This document shows positions 1-7,107 of a DNA stretch of 14,994 nucleotides, piece by piece. Origin of the DNA: Bacteroidota bacterium (GTDB taxonomy: Bacteria; Bacteroidota; Bacteroidia; Chitinophagales; Chitinophagaceae); contig JAKAJX010000267.1 of the NCBI GenBank assembly GCA_021824855.1, forward strand, positions 1 through 14,994, read 5' to 3'. The notes under the pieces were generated by a model. That model was not told the DNA's origin. It saw only the letters and a list, made by a program, of their open reading frames with translations, and did not search any database. The position numbers and the translations under genes are program-made. Positions within the stretch are counted from its first letter, which is position 1; each line of letters starts with the position of its first letter.

Positions 1-1177
1 TTGCATGAATATTGTTTTTAAATTGTATTCCTACACCAAATGTGGTAGTTAACTGAAATTTTTTTATGAATGATGTATTATAAAAGTATAATTGCCGAGT
101 ATTATCTGCAATTAGCCAGTTATTGAATAGTAAAAATTCTGTGTTAATTCCTGTAAAAAAGTACCAATTTTTATTGTGTTTAGCATTAATATAGTAGTTA
201 AATAAAAATGGAATTTTTATGGTGTGAGCATAATTAATAACAGTATTATTTTTTCCTGTATTGAAAAAATAATTCGAAGTGCCTAAAGTACTATCCACTC
301 TATCTCCTGCGGTTTGGCTATTTTGTTGATAGCTATAAGTAGCGCCGGTTAAAAACGACCAATGCCGGTTGATTGTTTGTTCAATTAAAACGCCTGCATC
401 TAAATGAAATCCTTTATTTTGATTACTAATATTTGTTGTGGTTTGTGGCGGCAATATTGCCCCAGTTGCACCTGAATTATAGTTTATGCTGGCTGCTGAA
501 GAATATCCGGGCAAAATAGTATTTACCGATAATAAACCAGCGTTAATAGTCCAAAACCATTTTCTTTTTGCAACAACTTTTTTAGGTATATAGTTATTGG
601 ATTGGGCATTAGATGAATCTGGATTTTTAATTCCAAGATTGGATGTAATAAGTTCTTTATTAAAATCAATCAACTTTATTTTTTCAGCATCTACAATAAT
701 AGTAGGAGTATATAATTTTTCTTCAGTTGCCTGTGTATTATTGTTTGTAATTGCAACCGATAAATTATTCTCATTGTTGTTGAAAGGAAATATACTTTTT
801 GTTGAAGGAAAATCTTTTTGAGCAACTTTTTTTACTGCTGTTTTATTTTCTTTCTGTTTTGGTAGAGATGTAGTTTGTTTCTTTTCTACTATTGTTGGTA
901 CATTATTTTCATTAAGTGTTGTAACTGAATTTTTATCTCTTTTTTGTAATTGCACTGTTGTAGTGTTGTAGTTTGCTTTGTGTTGAGTTAGTAATATTGT
1001 TTGCCAAATAATAAAGCTACTAATGAAGCCCATTAGAGAAAACCACCACCAAAAAGCACCTCTATATGTGCGTTGCGGATGTAAAGCTTTTTCAATATCT
1101 TCCCAAATTTGCGGTGAAGGTTCAATGCTAAAATTGCTTAATTTTTTTTCAATATTATTTTCAAATTCCTTTTGCAT
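1..1177 (-). CDS. Membrane-anchored protein with C-terminal outer-membrane beta-barrel-like region (3' end cut by window)
   Basis: The reverse strand stays open from an ATG at 1177 to the window edge, giving 392 codons with no stop, so the C-terminus is missing. Residues 1-40 are hydrophilic and contain SPQIWEDIEKAL, a W..IE..L pattern often seen at the start of Bacteroidetes anti-sigma-like membrane proteins. Residues about 41-63 (GAFWWWFSLMG onward) form one hydrophobic helix. Residues about 64-204 are a Lys/Thr/Asn/Gln-rich linker. From about 205 (KWFWTINAGLLSV) the sequence alternates polar and aromatic residues, as in 8-12-strand PorT/OMP_b-brl-type barrels. It overlaps the ECF sigma gene by 17 nt, so the two are almost certainly cotranscribed and may be translationally coupled. 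By position and N-terminus it may regulate the sigma factor; that is inference. The combination of an inner-membrane-like helix and a barrel is odd. The reading frame is secure, the function is not. Confidence 0.82.
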   Translation of the reverse strand, partial: MQKEFENNIEKKLSNFSIEPSPQIWEDIEKALHPQRTYRGAFWWWFSLMGFISSFIIWQTILLTQHKANYNTTTVQLQKRDKNSVTTLNENNVPTIVEKKQTTSLPKQKENKTAVKKVAQKDFPSTKSIFPFNNNENNLSVAITNNNTQATEEKLYTPTIIVDAEKIKLIDFNKELITSNLGIKNPDSSNAQSNNYIPKKVVAKRKWFWTINAGLLSVNTILPGYSSAASINYNSGATGAILPPQTTTNISNQNKGFHLDAGVLIEQTINRHWSFLTGATYSYQQNSQTAGDRVDSTLGTSNYFFNTGKNNTVINYAHTIKIPFLFNYYINAKHNKNWYFFTGINTEFLLFNNWLIADNTRQLYFYNTSFIKKFQLTTTFGVGIQFKNNIHA

Positions 1178-1721
1178 TATCTTTTATATTGAGTACTTCA
1201 TTATTTTTTAAATCTTGAATTAAGATTGCTCTTGCTCTGCTGTATTGACTGCGAATGGTGTTAATATTTAATTTTAGTAAATCGCATACTTCACTGTATT
1301 TATATCCTTCTATTGCAATAAGGTTAAAAACAATTTGATAGTTGCCGGGCAATTGCCGTATGGTTTCTACAATATCTTGTGCTTCTAATTTTATTTCAGG
1401 ATTATCATCACTTACCGCATGAAGTAAAATATCATCATTTATCATTTCCTTTTTATAGCGTTTATGTTTATTGATATAAGTTATTGCTGTATTAATCATT
1501 ATTCTTCTTATCCAACCACCTAATTCTCCTTCATTTTTATATTGATGGATATTGGTAAATACTTTTATAAACCCTTCTTGCAAAACATCTTCGGCATCTT
1601 CTAAACTTTTGGTATAGCGATAGCATAACCCCAGCATTTGTGCAGCATATTGCTGATACAATAAATACTGAGCATCTTTTTTTCCGGCAATGCATTTCTT
1701 AATTAACTCTTCTTTGTTCAT
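1161..1721 (-). CDS. ECF-type RNA polymerase sigma factor (sigma-70 family)
   Basis: This is a 186-residue protein, the normal length for an extracytoplasmic-function sigma factor. Region 2 spans about residues 20-87 and includes LEDAEDVLQEGFIKVF, the core-binding and -10-recognition segment, then GGWIRRIMINTAITYINKHKR. Region 4 spans about 118-171 (IRQLPGNYQIVFNLIAIEGY, then a helix-turn-helix with NINTIRSQYSRARAIL) and should contact the -35 element. Regions 1 and 3 are absent, as expected for the class. Its ATG lies at 1721. The 3' end overlaps the start of the membrane/barrel gene by 17 nt in another frame, which suggests a sigma/regulator operon. I found no well-formed TAnnTTTG promoter directly upstream; the gene shares the 170-nt gap at 1722-1891 with divergent truB. 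The stimulus it responds to cannot be read from the sequence. Confidence 0.95.
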   Translation of the reverse strand: MNKEELIKKCIAGKKDAQYLLYQQYAAQMLGLCYRYTKSLEDAEDVLQEGFIKVFTNIHQYKNEGELGGWIRRIMINTAITYINKHKRYKKEMINDDILLHAVSDDNPEIKLEAQDIVETIRQLPGNYQIVFNLIAIEGYKYSEVCDLLKLNINTIRSQYSRARAILIQDLKNNEVLNIKDNAKGI

Positions 1722-1857
1722 TGGCTATGCTCTAATTACAATGACTAAGCTATTACGGTTTTCATTGCAAATGGCAACAAAAGTTGATAAAATAGTTTGG
1801 CAGAATATTTTCTGACATTTCTTTGAAGAAGAATATTGATAGGTTTAGAATGGGCAA

Positions 1858-1887
1858 TTGCTCTTTTCCATCTTTCCTATACTTTTG
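1858..1887 (+). promoter_or_regulatory. Bacteroidetes-type promoter of truB
   Basis: TTG at 1858-1860, a 19-nt spacer, then TACTTTTG at 1880-1887. This matches the Bacteroidetes -33 (TTTG/TTG) and -7 (TAnnTTTG) pattern for the primary sigma factor. Transcription should begin a few nucleotides after 1887, at or next to the truB ATG at 1892, so the mRNA would have almost no leader. Confidence 0.75.
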
Positions 1888-1891
1888 CCGA

Positions 1892-2587
1892 ATGCAACCG
1901 ATAACTTCTTTTTTAGAGGGAAAACTATTAGTGTTTGATAAGCCATTACGTTGGACTTCCTTCGATTTGGTAAAAAAAGTGCGAATTCTTACTAAAGTTT
2001 CTAAAGTTGGGCATGCAGGAACTTTAGATCCGTTGGCTACAGGTATTTTAATTGTTTGTACCGGAAAGTTCACTAAAAAAATTAATGAATATATGGGAAT
2101 GGAAAAAGAATATACCGGCACTTTTACCATTGGCTGTACAACGCCTACCTACGATTTAGAAAGTGAACCTATCAATTTTACCGATATAAGTGCCATTACC
2201 GAAGAACAAATTTATGCTGCAACAAAAAAGTTTATTGGCAATATATGGCAAGTACCGCCTCAGCATTCTGCTATAAAAAAAGATGGAAAGCCTTTATACT
2301 TATCGGCCAGAAAAGGAATTGAAGTAAAAGTTGACCCAAGACCTGTAACTATTAAAAGTTTTGAAATTACAGCAATTGATTTGCCAATTATTCATTTTAA
2401 AGTTGTTTGTTCAACCGGAACGTATATAAGAAGTTTAGCCCATGATTTTGGAAACGAACTGCAAGTTGGTGCTTATTTAAGTAGCTTATGTAGAACAAGA
2501 ATTGGTAACTTTTGTATGGAAGATGCAATGAGTATTGAAGGGTTTGAAAATGACATTAAACAAATGCGATTATTATTAAACGAATAA
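1892..2587 (+). CDS. truB: tRNA pseudouridine(55) synthase TruB
   Basis: TruB isomerises uridine 55 in the T-loop of tRNAs to pseudouridine. The 231-residue protein carries the family signature GHAGTLDPLATG at 40-51, with catalytic Asp46, preceded by VFDKPLRWTSFDLVKKVR, the usual N-terminal strand and helix. YTGTFTIGCTTPTYDLESE and GTYIRSLAHDFG are the later conserved blocks. The length fits the short form that lacks a full C-terminal PUA domain. The frame is open back to 1823, but ATG 1892 is preferred: homologues begin just before the FLEG..L..DKP segment, and a clear promoter (1858-1887) lies inside the longer version. The gene stands alone, divergent from the sigma gene and convergent with the TamL-like gene, with 53 nt and no obvious terminator between the last two. 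Confidence 0.95.
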   Translation: MQPITSFLEGKLLVFDKPLRWTSFDLVKKVRILTKVSKVGHAGTLDPLATGILIVCTGKFTKKINEYMGMEKEYTGTFTIGCTTPTYDLESEPINFTDISAITEEQIYAATKKFIGNIWQVPPQHSAIKKDGKPLYLSARKGIEVKVDPRPVTIKSFEITAIDLPIIHFKVVCSTGTYIRSLAHDFGNELQVGAYLSSLCRTRIGNFCMEDAMSIEGFENDIKQMRLLLNE

Positions 2588-2640
2588 TGGCTACCAATAA
2601 AATTATCATCAGTAAAGAAATATTTAGCCACTTATATATT

Positions 2641-5055
2641 TTAAAAAGGTAAATTAATACCAAACTGAAAAGCCCAATTATTCACTTCCACACCATTAAA
2701 TCTTTTTTCTACCCATTTTAAATTTCTCAAATCGGCCCAACCATCATTATATTGTCTGGCAGGGTCTTTTAATTTATAGCCAAAATCAAATCGTAATAAA
2801 AAATAAGATAAATCAAATCTTAAACCTGTACCAACGCCAATGGCTAAATCTTTTCCTAATCTTGATAAATCGAAAGAAGCATTTGGATTAGTAGGATCTG
2901 CTTTAATATTCCATATATTACCCATATCGGCAAATAAAGCACTGCCAATTTTTACCGAACTAAAATTCCAAATTATAAAACGGTATTCTATATTAGCTTC
3001 TAATGCCATATCTCCAAAGCGATCGGTGTAACCGGTAGGATTAATTGTATCGCTGGCAATAGATGATCCTAAACCTAATTGACGAAGATTCCATGCTCGC
3101 ATACTATTGGGGCCACCTAAAAAATATTGTTTAAAAGCCGGAATTGATTTGCCTGAAGTAGGTATGCCGGCACCAGCAAAAAATCTTGCAGCAAGCTCAC
3201 TTTTTTTCTGTTTATGCGAAAAAATAAACTCCGATTCGAACTTGGCATAATCGAATATTTGATCGTTTATTTTGCTGAACAAGGATAGTAATAGTCCGGA
3301 TTCTTCAGCATAAAAGCGAACACTATAGCTATTGTTAACATTTTTCTTACCTACAAAAACTCTGGAAAGTTGAATATTACTTCCTACAACATTTCCATTT
3401 CTGATAGAGTTTCGTAAAAACGGATAACTAACAAAGGCATTAATCAATCCGGTCAAGGTATCTACTTTGTATAATTCAATATTTAGGGGTTTATATGCCC
3501 ATGCCCATCCTGCGGTGTTTTTGCTCCATTCATAGCCCCAACTACCAACAAATGATCTTAATCGGTAATAATCTTTTCTGTCGTAATAAGTACCACTTAC
3601 CGAAAATAAAGTTCTTTTATTATTCAGGTTATTTAAGTAACTCCAATTTTTAAATGGCTGAATAAGTTTTGGAAAAATATAGGTATGAGAAAGTGTAACC
3701 TGAAAACTTTGTAATAACGAGTTGGAAATGGTATCGGTATTAGAAATAAAACTTAGTTCGGTTCCTATGCGTAAATTGGTAACAGATTGTATGGCTTGTT
3801 TCCAAACATTTCTATTGCGATAAGTGAAATTGGTAGAGATACCAAATAAGCTTCCTGCCGTAAAATCTCCGGTATTTCTGCTTCCTTCTAAATCAACCGA
3901 AAAGTTTTGTTTAACAGAAGGCACCAAAAAGTAATAAAGGTTTAGCGAATCTTTATTAGTAGGAATAATGCGTGCATCGGTTTGTTGCCATGCACCAATT
4001 CGGCTAAGTGAATTTAATGTTTTATAAAAATCTGTTTCATTATATAAATTGCCATTATGTAAATAGGTATATTCTTTTAGAGGGCGAGATACAAATTTTC
4101 CTGCTTTGTATCGCATAATTATATTTTTACTTTTTTCCTCTTTAAAATTCGATTGTGTAATTAAGCTATCGGGTATATCGGATAATTTTGTTTCGGGGTA
4201 GAAATAAGTTTTTGCAACAAAGTATTGATTAAGTTTAGACGAATCTTTAAACGGTTTCTGTTTAATAACAATATCCCATTTTGGGTTTTCTCTTTTATTT
4301 TTTGCAGCTTCTGCAATTAATTTATTTAGTTCAATAGGGTCGAGTGTAAGCGGTAATAATTGGGTATCGGTTGTATCGGTTAAGGCAAATAAATCATCCC
4401 TCGAAAATTTATAATATCCCTTATCTCTATACAAATTGGTTAATCTATCTAATTCATTACTAATATTTTGTTTGCTAAAAACAGTACCTTTTTTTAATAG
4501 GCTTTTGGTTTTATTATAATCGGCAATTTTTTGCATGGTAGAATCTAATAGGGTATAAGCAGTAGAATCGATAGTAACATTTTTGCCGGGTTGTATATTC
4601 ATTAAAACAGTTGCTCTTATTTGGTCGGGAATAATTTTTGATGGATGAAATATTTTATTCCATAATCCAAGATGTCCAATTATTGTATCAAATTTTGGAA
4701 CAGAGTCTTTAATTATGGCATAATAATAACCTTGCGAATTAAGATAGCCCGACATTAATTTTTTAGTACGAATAATATTTCTTTCATCAAATATTGGTGG
4801 ATTTTTGATTACATAAAAAAACCATAATTTTTGTAGTTTGGGTATTTTTAAGCTATCATCCCAATAATTTTCTAAATCGGCTGTTAAGCGTTTTTTCTCA
4901 TCTTTGATAAGATTACCATTTACAGTAATTTCGGTGTTATAAATAAAAGGTTTATCAATAGGGGCTTTTTTAACAGTGGTACACGAAATAAAAAAAACTA
5001 TCGTTGCTAAAGCCGATATAAAAAATTTAATGAATGTTTTTCTGGTACAATACAT
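2641..5055 (-). CDS. tamL: TamL/BamA-family outer membrane lipoprotein (Omp85 superfamily)
   Basis: An 804-residue Omp85-type protein. The N-terminus is a signal sequence with a run of hydrophobic residues ending in FFISC; Cys25 is the likely lipidated residue. A lipid-anchored BamA relative is the hallmark of Bacteroidetes TamL, thought to work with TamB in outer-membrane protein assembly or lipid transport. Residues about 38-400 look like POTRA-type domains (repeated helix-helix-strand units such as LNSQGYYYAIIKDS and LYRDKGYYKFSRDDL). Residues about 400-804 form the beta-barrel. GGPNSMRAW at about 647-655 corresponds to the conserved lid-loop motif of the superfamily, and the chain ends in Phe (WAFQFGINLPF), as expected for a beta-signal. 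No tamB is visible nearby. The start codon is 5 nt from a divergent methyltransferase gene. TamL is preferred over BamA itself because of the lipoprotein signal; the symbol is an inference. Confidence 0.85.
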   Translation of the reverse strand: MYCTRKTFIKFFISALATIVFFISCTTVKKAPIDKPFIYNTEITVNGNLIKDEKKRLTADLENYWDDSLKIPKLQKLWFFYVIKNPPIFDERNIIRTKKLMSGYLNSQGYYYAIIKDSVPKFDTIIGHLGLWNKIFHPSKIIPDQIRATVLMNIQPGKNVTIDSTAYTLLDSTMQKIADYNKTKSLLKKGTVFSKQNISNELDRLTNLYRDKGYYKFSRDDLFALTDTTDTQLLPLTLDPIELNKLIAEAAKNKRENPKWDIVIKQKPFKDSSKLNQYFVAKTYFYPETKLSDIPDSLITQSNFKEEKSKNIIMRYKAGKFVSRPLKEYTYLHNGNLYNETDFYKTLNSLSRIGAWQQTDARIIPTNKDSLNLYYFLVPSVKQNFSVDLEGSRNTGDFTAGSLFGISTNFTYRNRNVWKQAIQSVTNLRIGTELSFISNTDTISNSLLQSFQVTLSHTYIFPKLIQPFKNWSYLNNLNNKRTLFSVSGTYYDRKDYYRLRSFVGSWGYEWSKNTAGWAWAYKPLNIELYKVDTLTGLINAFVSYPFLRNSIRNGNVVGSNIQLSRVFVGKKNVNNSYSVRFYAEESGLLLSLFSKINDQIFDYAKFESEFIFSHKQKKSELAARFFAGAGIPTSGKSIPAFKQYFLGGPNSMRAWNLRQLGLGSSIASDTINPTGYTDRFGDMALEANIEYRFIIWNFSSVKIGSALFADMGNIWNIKADPTNPNASFDLSRLGKDLAIGVGTGLRFDLSYFLLRFDFGYKLKDPARQYNDGWADLRNLKWVEKRFNGVEVNNWAFQFGINLPF

Positions 5056-5060
5056 AATCT

Positions 5061-5792
5061 ATGCTAAGTCGTAATGAGGTCAAATATATTCAATCTTTGT
5101 GCCACAAAAAACAAAGGCAACAAGAAGGGGTATTTATTGCTGAAGGGCCAAAAATTATTAAGGAAATATTGTTATCCGATTATAGGATAATAAAAATATA
5201 TGCCATACAGGCTGAAGCCGAACATTATTCTACCTCTCATTCCAATGTGGTGGCAATTACTGAAAATGAACTAAAAAATATAAGTGTATTACAAACACCC
5301 AATAAAGTATTGGCTTTAGTAGAGCAAAAAAAAGAAGAAGAACAAATTGATTTACATAATCAATGGACATTGATGTTAGATGATATACAAGACCCCGGCA
5401 ATTTTGGAACTATTATTAGAATTGCAGACTGGTTTGGAATTAAAAATATTATTTGCAGTAATGGTACTGCCGATTTGTATAATCCTAAAGTAATTCAAAG
5501 TACTATGGGTAGTTTTACCCATGTAAATATTTTTTATAAAGATTTAAAATCTTTTTTGCAAAACAATGTTATTGCTGTTTACGGGGCTGTTTTAAATGGA
5601 ACAAATATTTTTTCGGTTAATAAAAATAAGGAAGGAATAGTATTGATAGGAAATGAAGGCAAAGGGATAAATAAAGAATTGCAGCAATTTATTAATCAGC
5701 CTGTAACTATACCCAAAATAGGTAATGCAGAATCCTTAAATGCTGCCATTGCAACAGGTATTATTATTTCGCAATTATTGAGTATTGGTTAA
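5061..5792 (+). CDS. SpoU/TrmH-family RNA 2'-O-ribose methyltransferase
   Basis: This 243-residue protein is a SPOUT-class enzyme that transfers a methyl group from SAM to a ribose 2'-hydroxyl in rRNA or tRNA. The N-terminal substrate-binding domain is recognisable at about 1-90 (KKQRQQEGVFIAEGPKIIKE). The knotted catalytic domain has all three SpoU motifs: DPGNFGTIIR at 111-120 (Asn114, Arg120), VLIGNEGKGI at 194-203 (Glu199) and IPKIGNAESLNAAIA at about 217-231. The exact target nucleotide (RlmB-like, TrmH-like or other) cannot be decided from sequence. The start MLSRNEVKYIQSL matches the usual family N-terminus, so ATG 5061 is favoured even though it lies 5 nt from the divergent TamL-like start. 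The stop codon abuts the stop of the convergent permease gene with no gap. Confidence 0.93.
   Translation: MLSRNEVKYIQSLCHKKQRQQEGVFIAEGPKIIKEILLSDYRIIKIYAIQAEAEHYSTSHSNVVAITENELKNISVLQTPNKVLALVEQKKEEEQIDLHNQWTLMLDDIQDPGNFGTIIRIADWFGIKNIICSNGTADLYNPKVIQSTMGSFTHVNIFYKDLKSFLQNNVIAVYGAVLNGTNIFSVNKNKEGIVLIGNEGKGINKELQQFINQPVTIPKIGNAESLNAAIATGIIISQLLSIG
5081..5088 (-). promoter_or_regulatory. -7 element (TAnnTTTG) for the TamL-like gene, inside the methyltransferase CDS
   Basis: On the minus strand this reads TATATTTG, a perfect Bacteroidetes -7 box, 25 nt before the TamL-like ATG at 5055. A TTTG lies upstream at 5105-5108, but its 16-nt spacing is short. The box is inside codons 7-10 of the divergent methyltransferase. 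Confidence 0.45.
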
Positions 5793-7025
5793 TTATCTAA
5801 ATTGAATTGCTTTAACCGGTTGAATATTTTTTATCAATATGGTTGGAATAATTAATGAAATAAAGCAAACTATTGAAGTAACCAAACATATTAACAATAC
5901 TTGCCACCACACAATTTGTACAGGAGCTATAGAAACATAATAATTCGATTCGTCTAATTTTAATAAGCCAAAATATTGTTGCAGCCAACATAGCAATAAT
6001 CCGCCTATTAAGCCAATGAGTACACCAATAATGGCAATAAAAGTAGCTTGGTATAAAAATATTTTTTGTAAGGTGCTGTTGTTTGTTCCAATAGACTTTA
6101 AAATGCCTACCATTCTTGTTCTTTCCAATACCAATATTAGTAAGCAAGTAATTAAATTAATAATAGCCACTACAGACATAATAATGAAAATTACATTTCT
6201 GTTTACATCTTGTACATTCAGCCAATCGAAAATATTTGGATAAACATCTTTAATACTTTCACTTAGCCAAATATTGGGTAATTGTTTAAGCAATTGTTTA
6301 TTAATAGTATCTAATTGTGTGTAGTTATTCAAAAAAACTTCATATCCACCAATTTCATTGGGTTGCCAATCGCTTAATCTTCTTATTAATCGTATATCGC
6401 CAATGGCAAAAAGTTTATCGTACTCTTCAATGCCGGTTTTATATATTCCCGCAACAATTAATTTTCGGTAGTTAGCAGTTTCTTGGGTGGGTGAAATAAA
6501 ATAGATAGTAATGGTATCGTTAACTTTTATTTTTAAAGCTAAAGCAATAGGCAGTGGTAAAATAATTTCTTTGCTGTATAAGCTATCATTAAAATTAATC
6601 CATCTGCCTTGTTGTATAAATTGCTTCAATTGTGTACTATCATACTGTTTATCTATGCCTTTAAATAATATTCCTTCAATTGCCTTATTCTTTTCAATAA
6701 CACCACTTTTAGTAGCAAAAATTTGTACTCTTTTTACAGCAGGTTGGTGTTGTAAAATATATTCAACAGTATCATTTCTTTTAATAGGCGATTCCTCGGC
6801 AATTAGCGATTTGCCTGCTTCGTATTGTTGAACCCGAATATGCCCCCAAAAGCTAAAAACCTTTTCGGCAATTGTTTTTTGAAATCCATTTACAAAAGAA
6901 ATTGTTACTATCATTGCTGCTACACTTACGGCTGTTGCTGCAATAGATAAGCGTATAATAAATCTAGAAAAAGATTTTTTTCTGTTAAAAGCTATTCGTT
7001 TTGCTATTGTAAAAGAAAAGTTCAA
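5793..7025 (-). CDS. LolC/LolE-family ABC transporter permease (FtsX domain)
   Basis: A 410-residue inner-membrane permease of the lipoprotein-releasing (LolCDE) type, expected to pass outer-membrane lipoproteins to the periplasmic carrier with a separate ATPase. The N-terminus FTIAKRIAFNRKKSFSRFI leads into TM1 at about 25-47. A large periplasmic domain follows (SFWGHIRVQQYEAG onward, about 50-270). Three C-terminal helices lie at roughly 278-300, 325-350 and 375-398, with ERTRMVGILKSIG between the first two, the FtsX-domain coupling segment. The frame is open back to 7076, but a perfect promoter (7047-7076) lies in that extension. A TTG at 7025, giving MNFSFTIAKRIAFN, matches the usual family start. 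No ATPase gene is adjacent, so the partner is encoded elsewhere. Bacteroidetes often have one such permease that may act as a homodimer (inference). Confidence 0.9.
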   Translation of the reverse strand: MNFSFTIAKRIAFNRKKSFSRFIIRLSIAATAVSVAAMIVTISFVNGFQKTIAEKVFSFWGHIRVQQYEAGKSLIAEESPIKRNDTVEYILQHQPAVKRVQIFATKSGVIEKNKAIEGILFKGIDKQYDSTQLKQFIQQGRWINFNDSLYSKEIILPLPIALALKIKVNDTITIYFISPTQETANYRKLIVAGIYKTGIEEYDKLFAIGDIRLIRRLSDWQPNEIGGYEVFLNNYTQLDTINKQLLKQLPNIWLSESIKDVYPNIFDWLNVQDVNRNVIFIIMSVVAIINLITCLLILVLERTRMVGILKSIGTNNSTLQKIFLYQATFIAIIGVLIGLIGGLLLCWLQQYFGLLKLDESNYYVSIAPVQIVWWQVLLICLVTSIVCFISLIIPTILIKNIQPVKAIQFR

Positions 7026-7046
7026 TATAAAATTTTTTGTAACCCT

Positions 7047-7076
7047 CAAATCTACATGCAAGAAGTAATACAGCAA
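7047..7076 (-). promoter_or_regulatory. Bacteroidetes-type promoter of the LolC/E-like permease
   Basis: On the minus strand TTG (7076-7074), a 19-nt spacer, then TAGATTTG (7054-7047). The match and spacing are ideal. The expected start of transcription is near 7041-7043, which leaves a leader of about 16-18 nt before the TTG start codon at 7025 and rules out translation from further upstream. Confidence 0.75.
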
Positions 7077-7107
7077 AACGATTTAAAAGAAATTGTATGT
7101 TTATTGT

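Noticed and set aside
597..821. Plus-strand open frame of 74 codons
   Set aside because: It lies entirely antisense to the long minus-strand membrane/barrel gene, whose 392-codon frame is much better supported.
1023..1211. Plus-strand open frame of 62 codons
   Set aside because: Antisense across the sigma/barrel gene overlap; composition reflects the complementary strand and no family features are visible.
1823..1891. Longer N-terminus for TruB
   Set aside because: The extension contains the promoter, and family members begin close to ATG 1892.
1762..2130. Minus-strand open frame of 122 codons overlapping the truB start
   Set aside because: It covers the truB promoter and coding region in antisense; truB has clear catalytic motifs and this frame has none.
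2588..2640. Terminator between truB and the convergent TamL-like gene
   Set aside because: Only a 5-bp GGCTA/TAGCC match with a loop of more than 30 nt; not a convincing hairpin.
5812..6243. Antisense and alternate-frame open frames over the LolC/E-like permease
   Set aside because: They overlap the transmembrane coding region; the real frame has FtsX-domain features and a proper promoter.
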